This document shows positions 53,902 to 62,257 of a DNA stretch of 64,000 nt, in pieces. The DNA comes from Mucilaginibacter celer (GTDB lineage: Bacteria; Bacteroidota; Bacteroidia; Sphingobacteriales; Sphingobacteriaceae): the NCBI RefSeq assembly GCF_003576455.2, contig NZ_CP032869.1:1302001-1366000 (forward strand), given 5' to 3'. Each line of letters opens with the position of its first letter. Position 1 is the stretch's first letter. The position numbers and the translations under genes were made by a program. A model generated the notes under the pieces. It saw only the letters and a list, made by a program, of their open reading frames with translations. It searched no databases and was not told where the DNA came from.

Positions 53902-55581
53902 ATGTCTGCAAACACTTATGACGCAATAGTCATTGGCTCAGGAATTTCAGGCGGGTGGGCTGCCAAAGAACTAACACAAAAGGGTTTGAAAACCATCATG
54001 CTTGAGCGTGGTCGTGATATCAAGCACATCAAAGATTATGTAAATGCTACCAAAGACCCCTGGGAGTTTCCGCACAGGGGCGGCCGTACGCAAAAAATGA
54101 TCGAAGATTATCCTGTTCTTAAGCGCGATTACCCGCTGAACGAAGTTAATCTTGATTATTGGGCAAGCGATAAAGACAGTCCGTATACCGAAATTAAACG
54201 TTTCGATTGGTTCCGTGGTTACCACGTGGGCGGTCGCTCGCTGATGTGGGGCCGCCAATCATACCGTTGGGCCGATGTTGATTTTGAAGCCAACCTGAAA
54301 GACGGTATCGCTGTTGACTGGCCTATCCGTTATAAAGACATCGCTCCATGGTACAGCTATGCCGAAAAATTTGCAGGTATCTCTGGTAATAGAGACGGTT
54401 TACCGATTCTTCCGGATGGTGATTTTATGCCGCCGATGGAGATGAACGTTGTTGAAAAAGATGTTTCAAAACGCTTAAAAGAATACTATAAAGAAGCACG
54501 CCACATGATCATCGGCCGTACAGCCAATATTACTGTGCCGCATTATGATCGTACTAACTGCCAGTACCGTAACAAATGCTGGTTGGGTTGTCCGTTCGGT
54601 GCTTATTTCAGCACGCAATCGGCTACTTTGCCTGCGGCTATGGCTACAGGTAATTTAACCGTGCGCCCATGGTCTATCGTTACCAAGATCATCTACGATA
54701 AAGACACCAAGAAAGCTAAAGGTGTTGAGGTTTTGGATGCTGAAACAAACAAAACATACGAATACTTCGCCAAGATCGTATTCGTAAACGCTTCAACCAT
54801 TAACTCGGCCTGGATCCTGATGAACTCGGCTACCGATGTTTGGGAAGGTGGCTTAGGCAGCAGCAGCGGCGAACTTGGCCACAACCTGATGGACCACCAC
54901 CTTAACGTAAGCGCATCGGGCAGGTTTGAAGGTTATGAAGATAAATACTACTTTGGTCGCCGTGCCAACGGTTTCTACATTCCTCGCTACCGCAACCTGA
55001 ATGGCGAAAAACGCGATTATATCCGTGGTTTCGGCTACCAGGGTTCTGCAAGCCGCGAAGGCTGGAGCCGTGACATTGCCGAACTGAACATTGGTGGTGC
55101 GTTTAAAGACGCCCTGACCGAACCAGGTTCATGGCATGTAGGTATGGGCGGTTTCGGCGAAACATTGCCTTACCATGATAACAAGATCACTATCGATAAA
55201 ACCAAAAAAGATAAATGGGGCTTACCTGTTGTTGCCATTGATGCCGAACTGAAAGAGAACGAGCTGAAAATGCGTATCGACATGGAAAAAGACGGTAAAG
55301 AAATGCTGGAAGCAATTGGCTGTAAAGATGTTCAAACTTCAAGCACCAATCCATATCTTGGTCGTGGCATTCACGAAATGGGTACCGCACGTATGGGCCG
55401 CGATCCAAAAACTTCGGTATTGAACGAGTGGAACCAGGTTTGGGATGCTAAAAACGTATTTGTTACCGATGGCTCATGTATGACCTCGGCTGCATGTCAA
55501 AACCCATCACTTACTTATATGGCTTTAACCGCGCGTGCAGCTAATTACGCAGTTGATGCATTGAAAAAGGGAGAAATTTAA
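53902..55581 (+). CDS. GMC oxidoreductase 2, paralogue of GMC 1
   Basis: A 559-residue FAD sugar dehydrogenase, clearly homologous to its neighbour (GSGISGG at 12-18, VDWPIRYKDIAPWYSYAEKFAGISGNRDG, HEMGTARMGRDPKTSVLNEWNQVWDAKNVFVTDG, both seen in GMC 1 with few changes). Cys220, 226 and 230 repeat the C-x5-C-x3-C motif. The region 395-430 and the substrate side differ from GMC 1, so the substrate may too. No own signal peptide. Its small subunit is probably the gene at 57174, after an intervening Gfo/Idh/MocA gene. Possibly cotranscribed with 55619 (37 bases apart). Confidence 0.9.
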   Translation: MSANTYDAIVIGSGISGGWAAKELTQKGLKTIMLERGRDIKHIKDYVNATKDPWEFPHRGGRTQKMIEDYPVLKRDYPLNEVNLDYWASDKDSPYTEIKRFDWFRGYHVGGRSLMWGRQSYRWADVDFEANLKDGIAVDWPIRYKDIAPWYSYAEKFAGISGNRDGLPILPDGDFMPPMEMNVVEKDVSKRLKEYYKEARHMIIGRTANITVPHYDRTNCQYRNKCWLGCPFGAYFSTQSATLPAAMATGNLTVRPWSIVTKIIYDKDTKKAKGVEVLDAETNKTYEYFAKIVFVNASTINSAWILMNSATDVWEGGLGSSSGELGHNLMDHHLNVSASGRFEGYEDKYYFGRRANGFYIPRYRNLNGEKRDYIRGFGYQGSASREGWSRDIAELNIGGAFKDALTEPGSWHVGMGGFGETLPYHDNKITIDKTKKDKWGLPVVAIDAELKENELKMRIDMEKDGKEMLEAIGCKDVQTSSTNPYLGRGIHEMGTARMGRDPKTSVLNEWNQVWDAKNVFVTDGSCMTSAACQNPSLTYMALTARAANYAVDALKKGEI

Positions 55582-55618
55582 TCAGTATCACATACAAAAA
55601 CCTATAACAAAAATACCC

Positions 55619-57046
55619 ATGACTGAAGAAAAGGACAAAACCCCTAATCCGTCGAGAAGGCAGTTTATTAAAACCGGCGCTGTAGCCGCGGCCGGCTTTA
55701 TGATCGTTCCGCGCCATGTATTGGGCGGAAAGGGCTTCATTGCTCCAAGCGATAAATTGTTAATTGCCGGCGTTGGTGCAGGTGGTAAAGGCCAAAGCGA
55801 TATCGCTAATTTTTACAAAAGCGGTAAAGCAGAGATCGCTTTCCTGTGCGATGTAGACGACAGAAGATCGGCTAAATCACGCGGTGATTTCCCTAAAGCC
55901 AAGTATTATAAAGACTGGCGCGAAATGTTTGATAAAGAACACAAAAATTTCGATGCCGTATCGGTTTCAACCCCCGATCATAACCACGCTATCATCACTT
56001 ATAACGCCATGCAGCTGAACAAACACGTGTATGTTCAAAAGCCGTTAACGCATGATATTTGGGAAGCCCGTTTATTAACCGAGGCTGCAAAAAAATATAA
56101 AGTGGTTACACAAATGGGTAACCAGGGTTCATCAAACGATGGTACACGCCTGATGTCTGAATGGTATGATGCCGACCTGATTGGTGATGTGCATACTGTT
56201 TACTGCTGGACAAACCGCCCTGTATGGCCGCAAGGTATTGCATGGCCTGCACCACAGCAAAACATCCCGAAAGAACTGGATTGGGACCTGTGGTTGGGTA
56301 CTGCGCCTAAAAAAGATTACGTAGATAAACTGGTACCATTTAACTGGCGCGGCTGGTGGGATTACGGCACCGGTGCTCTTGGCGATATGGGTTGCCACCT
56401 TGTTGAAGCACCTTTCCGCGTACTGGGTATCCAATATGCAAAAGATGTACAGGCCAGTGTTGGTAGTGTATATGTTGACGAGTTTAAAGAAGGCCACTTC
56501 CCTGAAAGCTGCCCTCCGTCAAGCCACATCACTTTAACCTTCCCTAAAACCGATAAAACCAAAGGCGATGTTACCCTGCACTGGATGGACGGCGGTATTC
56601 AACCCGAACGCCCAATCGAGTTATTGGCAAGCGAAAACTTTGGTGGCGAAGAAGGTAACGGTACTTTATTTATCGGTACTAAAGGTAAAATGTACGCAAG
56701 TACTTACTCTGATGCACCTACATTGCTGCCGAAAGCGCTCACCAAAGATGCCAAAGCTCCGCAAAAATGGGCTCGTGTACCTGGTGGTGCTAATGGGCAC
56801 TACGCGCAGTGGGTTGAGGGTTGTATTGCAGGTTACGGTAAAACAGAACTTAGCTCATCATTTGATAAAGCCGGTCCGCTTACTGAGGCATTATTGATGG
56901 CAAACCTTGCGGTTCGCGGTCATGAGTTACAAGGCGGCCGGGTAAAACTGGTTTGGGATAACAAAGCCATGAAGGTTACCAACTTTGATGCAGTTAACCA
57001 ATATATTAAACGCGATTACCGTGATGGTTTCGTGTTAAAAGCATAA
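55619..57046 (+). CDS. Tat-exported Gfo/Idh/MocA-family oxidoreductase
   Basis: A 475-residue NAD(P)-type oxidoreductase. A Tat signal (SRRQFIKTGAVAAAGFMIVP) at residues 12-31 is followed by the Rossmann motif AGVGAGGKGQSDIA and VSVSTPDHNHAIITYNAMQLNKHVYVQKPLTHD (seen as STPDHNHA then KHVYVQKPLTHD; Lys-Pro is the catalytic motif). The C-terminal domain is alpha/beta with WRGWWDYGTGALGDMGCH. Periplasmic members are thought to hold tightly bound NAD and to act on keto-sugars or glycosides. Lies between GMC 2 and the second small-subunit gene. Confidence 0.88.
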   Translation: MTEEKDKTPNPSRRQFIKTGAVAAAGFMIVPRHVLGGKGFIAPSDKLLIAGVGAGGKGQSDIANFYKSGKAEIAFLCDVDDRRSAKSRGDFPKAKYYKDWREMFDKEHKNFDAVSVSTPDHNHAIITYNAMQLNKHVYVQKPLTHDIWEARLLTEAAKKYKVVTQMGNQGSSNDGTRLMSEWYDADLIGDVHTVYCWTNRPVWPQGIAWPAPQQNIPKELDWDLWLGTAPKKDYVDKLVPFNWRGWWDYGTGALGDMGCHLVEAPFRVLGIQYAKDVQASVGSVYVDEFKEGHFPESCPPSSHITLTFPKTDKTKGDVTLHWMDGGIQPERPIELLASENFGGEEGNGTLFIGTKGKMYASTYSDAPTLLPKALTKDAKAPQKWARVPGGANGHYAQWVEGCIAGYGKTELSSSFDKAGPLTEALLMANLAVRGHELQGGRVKLVWDNKAMKVTNFDAVNQYIKRDYRDGFVLKA

Positions 57047-57054
57047 CGGACATT

Positions 57055-57172
57055 AATTAGTGAATTAATGAATTAGTGAGTTAGTGAATAAAAAATCACT
57101 AATTCACTAACTCGCTAATTCATCATTAATTTAAATCACTAATTCATTAATTCACTAAATCACTAACTAATT
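57055..57172. repeat. Word-iterated palindrome, AATTAGTGA/TCACTAATT family
   Basis: TTAGTGAATTAATGAATTAGTGAG, seen as AATTAGTGA words, forms the left arm. TCACTAATTCACTAACTCGC, ATCACTAATTCATTAATTC and ACTAAATCACTAA form the right. It lies inside the operon, between the Gfo/Idh/MocA gene and the small-subunit gene. Related words occur at 22784-22868. Confidence 0.75.
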
Positions 57173-57173
57173 T

Positions 57174-57740
57174 ATGAATAGAAGAGAAGCGATAAGCAGG
57201 GTGGGCCTGATCCTCGGCGGTACTATTATTGGTGCCGAGTTTTTCATCTCGGGATGTAAACCATCTTCGCCAAAAGTAAACGACCTGTTTACGCAGGATG
57301 ACCTTGCCCTTTTGGATGAGATAGGCGAAACCATTTTGCCTAAAACCTCAACTCCGGGTGCTAAGGATGCGCAGGTTGGCAAGTTTATGACCGTAATGGT
57401 ACAGGATTGCTACAAGGAAGATGATCAGAAAATTTTTACTAAAGGCCTGAATGACCTTAATGATGCCTGCGACAAGAAATTCGGTAAAAAATTCCTGGAG
57501 GCTACCCCTCAGCAACGTACCGAATTGTTAACCGAGCTGGATAAAGAGCAAAAAGAATACACCAAAAACAAAAAGCCTGAAGATCCGAACCATTACTTCA
57601 GGATGTTGAAAGAATTAACCCTGTTGGGTTTCTTCACTTCAAAACCGGGCGCTACAGAGGCCTTGCGTTATATTGCCGTTCCGGGCAAATATGATGGCAA
57701 CCTGCCGTACAAAAAAGGCGACAAAGCCTGGGCAACCTAA
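57174..57740 (+). CDS. Gluconate 2-dehydrogenase subunit 3-family protein, Tat lipoprotein (small subunit, copy 2)
   Basis: A 188-residue paralogue of the protein at 51349. N terminus MNRREAISRVGLILGGTIIG with a twin-Arg, then a lipobox-like FISGC at about 28-32. The body shows DLALLDEIGETILPKTSTPGAKDAQVG, nearly the same as copy 1, and ends with PGKYDGNLPYKKGDKAW. Probably carries GMC 2 through the Tat system and anchors it. Followed by a strong terminator, so it ends the first transcription unit of the island. Confidence 0.9.
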   Translation: MNRREAISRVGLILGGTIIGAEFFISGCKPSSPKVNDLFTQDDLALLDEIGETILPKTSTPGAKDAQVGKFMTVMVQDCYKEDDQKIFTKGLNDLNDACDKKFGKKFLEATPQQRTELLTELDKEQKEYTKNKKPEDPNHYFRMLKELTLLGFFTSKPGATEALRYIAVPGKYDGNLPYKKGDKAWAT

Positions 57741-57797
57741 AAAATTGCAACATCAATTGATACACCTTTGGTTTCCAACCCAAATGAAATTATTATC

Positions 57798-57828
57798 AAA
57801 AACAGCATTATAGTTTAATGCTGTTTTT
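57798..57828 (+). terminator. Terminator after the second small-subunit gene
   Basis: A 13-bp AT-rich perfect stem (AAAAACAGCATTA and complement) with a 5-base loop, ending in T5. It separates the GMC operon from the genes that follow. Confidence 0.75.
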
Positions 57829-57879
57829 GATGTTTACAATCGATTGAGTAAAATCTAACCCCAAAAAACAACCCAACAA

Positions 57880-59031
57880 ATGAAATTACGATTAGGAATG
57901 ATAGGCGGCGGACAAGGTGCCTTTATTGGTGCCGTACACCGCATAGCTGCCCGCATTGATGGTGAGTATGAACTGGTTTGCGGCGCTTTCAGCTCAAACC
58001 CCGAAAAATCGCAGGCCAGCGGTTTATTGCTTGGTTTACCGGCCAGCCGTTCGTACAGCTCATACCAGGAACTGATTGAAAAAGAAAAACAACTGCCCGA
58101 GGATGAACGTGTGCAGGTGATTAGCATAGTTACCCCAAACCACGTGCATTTTGCCCCAACCAAAATGGCATTGGAAAACGGTTTTCACGTAGTGCTTGAT
58201 AAGCCGATGACTTTTTCTTTAGATGAAGCTAAAGAACTGGATAAAGTAGTAAAGGCATCTGGCAAACTGTTTTGCTTAACCCACACCTACACAGGCTACC
58301 CAATGGTTAAGGAAGCCAAACAATTGATCAAAGCCGGTAAAATAGGAACCGTTAGAAAAGTTTATGTAGAGTATCCGCAAGGATGGTTGAGCAGCTTTTT
58401 AGAAGGAGAAGATAACAAGCAAGCTTCATGGCGTACCGATCCGGGTAAAAGCGGCATAGCGGGTGCAATGGGCGATATAGGCACGCACGCCTTTAACCTG
58501 GCCGAGTATGTTACCGGCTTGCAGGTTACCAAAATTTGCGCAGATATCAATATCGTTGTTGAAGGCCGTAAACTGGATGATGACGGTGCTGCACTGTTGA
58601 AATTTAACAATGGCGCAAGCGGCGTACTTACTGCAACCCAAATTGCAGCAGGCGAAGAGAATAATTTAAAAATCAGGGTGTATGGCGAAAAAGGCGGTTT
58701 GGAATGGCACCAGAGTGATGCTAACTCATTAACAGTAATGTACACTGATAAACCTGCCGAAACCTGGAGAGCCGGCGCCGGTTATACCAGTTCATTCGCG
58801 CAGCACAACACCCGCACCCCTCCTGGACACCCCGAAGGTTACCTCGAGGCTTTTGCCAACCTGTACCGCAACTTTGCTTTAACCGTTAAAGCCGGTTTGG
58901 AAGGCAAGGAAGCCACTCCCGAAGAACTGGATTTTCCGGGTATTGAGGAAGGCATCCGCGGGATGGCTTTTATCGAAAACGTGATCGCATCAGGTAAATC
59001 GGACGTTAAATGGACTGATTTCACTATTTAA
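57880..59031 (+). CDS. Cytosolic Gfo/Idh/MocA-family oxidoreductase
   Basis: A 383-residue NAD(P)-dependent oxidoreductase without signal peptide. It opens with the Rossmann motif GMIGGGQGAFIGAVHRIA and carries SIVTPNHVHFAPTKMALENGFHVVLDKPMTF (seen as VTPNHVHF and HVVLDKPMTF; Lys-Pro catalytic), GAMGDIGTHAFNLAEYVTG (metal/His) and ends ASGKSDVKWTDFTI. This branch resembles sugar dehydrogenases such as keto-glucose or inositol types. It is followed after 27 bases by a TIM-barrel isomerase, with which it probably forms a catabolic pair acting on the oxidised sugar (inference). Confidence 0.9.
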   Translation: MKLRLGMIGGGQGAFIGAVHRIAARIDGEYELVCGAFSSNPEKSQASGLLLGLPASRSYSSYQELIEKEKQLPEDERVQVISIVTPNHVHFAPTKMALENGFHVVLDKPMTFSLDEAKELDKVVKASGKLFCLTHTYTGYPMVKEAKQLIKAGKIGTVRKVYVEYPQGWLSSFLEGEDNKQASWRTDPGKSGIAGAMGDIGTHAFNLAEYVTGLQVTKICADINIVVEGRKLDDDGAALLKFNNGASGVLTATQIAAGEENNLKIRVYGEKGGLEWHQSDANSLTVMYTDKPAETWRAGAGYTSSFAQHNTRTPPGHPEGYLEAFANLYRNFALTVKAGLEGKEATPEELDFPGIEEGIRGMAFIENVIASGKSDVKWTDFTI

Positions 59032-59058
59032 TCCATCATCTACTTAAAACAAAAAAAC

Positions 59059-60111
59059 ATGACCACTATAAAAGGACCAGCCATATTTATAGCACAGTTT
59101 ATAGGCGATACGGCACCATTTAACAGTCTTGAATCTATCTGCCGGTGGGCAGCCGGTTTAGGCTACAAAGGTGTGCAATTGCCAACCAACGATGCCCGCT
59201 TTATCGACCTGCAAAAAGCTGCCGAAAGCAAAACTTATGCTGATGAGATTAAAGGTATTGTTAATGCCGCCGGTTTGGAAATTACCGAGCTTTCAACTCA
59301 CCTGCAAGGTCAGTTGGTTGCCGTAAACCCGGTTTACGATGATCTGTTTGATGGTTTCGCCCCCGAGCATTTACGCGGCAACCCTGCCGAAAGGCAAAAA
59401 TGGGCTGTACAGCAACTGAAATATGCTGCGCAGGCATCTAAAAATTTAGGATTAGCGGCTTCGGTTACCTTTAGCGGTGCGCTGCTTTGGCCAATGGTTT
59501 ACCCATGGCCGCAACGCCCTGCCGGTATCGTAGGCACAGCTTTTGAAGAGCTTGCTAAACGCTGGACACCGATTCTGGATGTTTACGAAGAAAACGGCAT
59601 CGACCTTTGCTACGAGATCCACCCGGGCGAAGATCTGCACGATGGCATTACTTATGAAATGTTCCTGGATCATGTAAAAGGCCATAAACGTGCCAACTTA
59701 TTGTACGATCCATCGCACTTTGTACTGCAATGTCTGGATTACCTCGAATACATCGACCTTTACCACGAGCGCATCAAAATGTTCCATGTTAAGGATGCCG
59801 AGTTTAACCCAACCGGTCGCCAGGGCGTTTACGGCGGCTACCAAAACTGGGTTGACCGCGCAGGCCGTTTCCGCTCATTGGGCGACGGACAGGTTGATTT
59901 TAAATCGATATTCAGCAAACTAACGCAGTATGATTACAAAGGATGGGCTGTGTTGGAATGGGAATGCGCGCTTAAACACCCGGAAGACGGCGCAAGAGAA
60001 GGCGCTCAATTCATCAAAGATCATATCATCCGTGTAACCGAACGCGCTTTCGACGATTTCGCAGCATCAGGCAGTGATGACGCGTTTAACAGGAAAACGT
60101 TGGGGATATAG
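59059..60111 (+). CDS. Sugar phosphate isomerase/epimerase-type TIM barrel, cytosolic
   Basis: A 350-residue TIM-barrel enzyme with no signal peptide. Features: FIAQFIGDTAPFNSLESICRWAAGLGYKGVQLPT (seen as AGLGYKGVQLP), ELSTHLQGQ, CYEIHPGEDLHDG (metal Glu), NLLYDPSHFVLQ (Asp/His), MFHVKDAEFNP and WAVLEWECALKHPEDG (Glu). This metal-binding set defines the isomerase/epimerase/lyase family. It is longer than typical (about 280), with an extra C-terminal segment (FDDFAASGSDDAFNRKTLGI). The partner Gfo/Idh/MocA gene upstream suggests joint action on keto-sugars or their products. Confidence 0.88.
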   Translation: MTTIKGPAIFIAQFIGDTAPFNSLESICRWAAGLGYKGVQLPTNDARFIDLQKAAESKTYADEIKGIVNAAGLEITELSTHLQGQLVAVNPVYDDLFDGFAPEHLRGNPAERQKWAVQQLKYAAQASKNLGLAASVTFSGALLWPMVYPWPQRPAGIVGTAFEELAKRWTPILDVYEENGIDLCYEIHPGEDLHDGITYEMFLDHVKGHKRANLLYDPSHFVLQCLDYLEYIDLYHERIKMFHVKDAEFNPTGRQGVYGGYQNWVDRAGRFRSLGDGQVDFKSIFSKLTQYDYKGWAVLEWECALKHPEDGAREGAQFIKDHIIRVTERAFDDFAASGSDDAFNRKTLGI

Positions 60112-60121
60112 TAATCATACA

Positions 60122-60204
60122 CGTCATTGCGAGGAACGAAGCAATCCCGAACTGTGCAGGGCCGCCCTGTAGAGTATGCGATTGCTTCGTTCCTCGCAAT
60201 GATG
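60122..60204. repeat. Inverted repeat with arms CGTCATTGCGAGGAACGAAG...
   Basis: Arms 60122-60146 and 60180-60204 are 25-bp complements (one mismatch), with inner GC-rich hairpin CAGGGCCGCCCTG between. The sequence CGTCATTGCGAGGAACGAAG is a dispersed repeat known from many Bacteroidetes genomes. No ORF. Confidence 0.8.
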
Positions 60205-60331
60205 AGATTTAAAAATTGTTGTTTTAAAGATGGGACTTACAAGCAGCAATTCATCCGCTGAAATAAACCTCAGCAAAACGCATTTTAACAAAGCCAATTA
60301 ACCAATTATCAAATAACCTAATTAACAAAAA

Positions 60332-61642
60332 ATGCAAACTATTAACCGATCACAGCTATTTAGGGCAAGCTGCCTGTCGCTGCTGGTAACTTCATTGTCA
60401 TTTGGTATCCGCGCGGGTATTTTGAATGATCAGGGCGTACGTTTTCATTTAAACGCGTCACAACTGGGTACTATCGCGGCAACCGCGTTCTGGGGTTTTC
60501 CGCTGGCTATTATTATCGGGGGCTTTATTGTGGATATTATCGGTATGAAAAAACTGTTGGTATCTGCTTTCGTTTTTCACTTGATAGGTATCCTGCTTAC
60601 CATTTTTGCCAACGGTTACTGGACCTTATTCCTTTCTACTTTAATGATAGGTATAGCCAATGGTACGGTTGAGGCTTCGTGTAACCCACTGGTAGCATCT
60701 TTATATACCGATAATAAAACAACCAAACTTAACCACTTCCACCTATGGTTTCCGGCGGGCATCGTGATAGGTACGTTGATTGTATTTGGTTTAGATACCG
60801 CTTTGGCACATGGCGTATCTCCAAAACCTTACTGGATCTCGCAGGTAGAAATAGCCCTGATGCTCATCCCAACCTTAGCCTACGGCTTCCTTTTCTCCAA
60901 GCTGGATTTCCCGGTTACCGAGCGCGTATCTGCCGGTGTAAGTACCGAGGATATGTACAAAGCGCTGATCAACCCGTTATTCCTGTTCATGATCATCTGC
61001 ATGTTTGGTACCGCCATCACCGAGTTATTTACCAACCAATGGACAGACGTTTTATTCAAAACAGTTACTGATAATGCCATACTTATTTTAACCTTTGTTG
61101 CCTCGGTACAGGTATTGGGCCGCGCTTTTGCAAGCCCCATTGTACACCGTTTGGCGCCGCAGGGCGTATTGCTCATCTCGGCCATATTATCTGCTTTGGG
61201 TATTTATCTGATGGTGCACCTGCACGGCGACGCCATTTACCTGGCGGCTGTTGTGTTTGGTTTAGGCGTGGCCTTCTTCTGGCCTTGTATGATAGGTTTT
61301 GTGGCCGAGAACCTGCCGCGTACCGGCGCTGTTGGCTTAAACCTGATGGGCGGTGCGGGCATGTTCGGTGTATCTATTTACATGATCTTTATGGGGGGAT
61401 ACTATGATAACATCATGGCTTCAAAATTACCGCAAGGTGCAAGTTTGGATGCGTATCGTTCGGCCCCGGCAGGCTCAGAAATGGCTAAGGCTTTTGATGC
61501 GGCAAGGTCGGCTGCCGGTCCTGAAGTGTTAAATACTACCCTGATTATCCCGTTTGCATTAATCGTAGCATTTATCGGGTTGGTAATTTACATGCGCTCA
61601 CGTAAAAAAACTGCTTCATTGGGCGCTATATCGGCTCATTGA
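60332..61642 (+). CDS. MFS transporter, sugar-type
   Basis: A 436-residue inner-membrane carrier with 12 predicted helices, starting SLLVTSLSFGIRAGILNDQ. The first cytoplasmic loop carries the MFS sequence GGFIVDIIGMKK (motif A-like, about 68-79). The second half (about 220-425) repeats the fold. It lies within the sugar-oxidation island, so it probably imports the keto-sugar or the parent glycoside, or exports a product. Fucose/glucose-transporter-like MFS proteins are the nearest recollection, without certainty. Substrate unknown. Confidence 0.85.
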   Translation: MQTINRSQLFRASCLSLLVTSLSFGIRAGILNDQGVRFHLNASQLGTIAATAFWGFPLAIIIGGFIVDIIGMKKLLVSAFVFHLIGILLTIFANGYWTLFLSTLMIGIANGTVEASCNPLVASLYTDNKTTKLNHFHLWFPAGIVIGTLIVFGLDTALAHGVSPKPYWISQVEIALMLIPTLAYGFLFSKLDFPVTERVSAGVSTEDMYKALINPLFLFMIICMFGTAITELFTNQWTDVLFKTVTDNAILILTFVASVQVLGRAFASPIVHRLAPQGVLLISAILSALGIYLMVHLHGDAIYLAAVVFGLGVAFFWPCMIGFVAENLPRTGAVGLNLMGGAGMFGVSIYMIFMGGYYDNIMASKLPQGASLDAYRSAPAGSEMAKAFDAARSAAGPEVLNTTLIIPFALIVAFIGLVIYMRSRKKTASLGAISAH

Positions 61643-61781
61643 GGTTTTATTTATGATAAAAAATTGTATTTTTCGCCTGATTAACCAACCCAATTAAAAT
61701 TACAGGATAATGGCTAACAGCAGTTTTGTTAACATGCAGATTTTCTGTTGAGTTATTATCCAAAACCACAATTAAACTTTT

Positions 61782-62222
61782 ATGAAAAAAGTATTCATTA
61801 TTCTTGGTATCAGTGCAATATTCGCTGCCTGCGGCGGCAATTCATCAACCAAAGGCGGTGCCGATAGCGCCAGTGGCGCAAATCAAGCTGCAAAAGCCGC
61901 AAACTCTGATGCTGATACCGTTGTAGCTAAAACAGGTACCGAAGCAACCGGCAGTTCTGCAGCCCCGTCAGCAGGCGAAAAACTGATCGCGACTTTAGAT
62001 TGCAGCACCTGCCACAAGGTTGATACCAAAGTTATCGGCCCTGCATTTCAGGAAATTGCAGCTAAATACGAAGCTACAGATGCTAACATCGATATGTTGG
62101 CTAAGAAAATCATTAGCGGCGGCAGCGGTAACTGGGGTAACATCGCCATGACCCCGCACCCTTCACTGCCCGAGGCTGATGCTAAGGAAATTGTAAAATA
62201 CATTTTATCAACAAAAAAATAA
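61782..62222 (+). CDS. c-type cytochrome lipoprotein
   Basis: A 146-residue lipoprotein. Lipobox IFAAC with Cys17, then an Ala/Ser/Gly-rich linker (about 18-65), then a class I cytochrome c domain with heme motif CSTCH at 74-78 and a probable axial Met123 in IAMTPHPSLP. It would sit in the periplasm anchored to a membrane and accept electrons from the GMC dehydrogenases of the island, as cytochromes do in related glycoside dehydrogenase complexes (inference). Next gene, an MFS carrier, follows after 35 bases. Confidence 0.9.
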   Translation: MKKVFIILGISAIFAACGGNSSTKGGADSASGANQAAKAANSDADTVVAKTGTEATGSSAAPSAGEKLIATLDCSTCHKVDTKVIGPAFQEIAAKYEATDANIDMLAKKIISGGSGNWGNIAMTPHPSLPEADAKEIVKYILSTKK

Positions 62223-62257
62223 TTAGAGATCATTTGATCTGTCCTTAAAATATAAGT

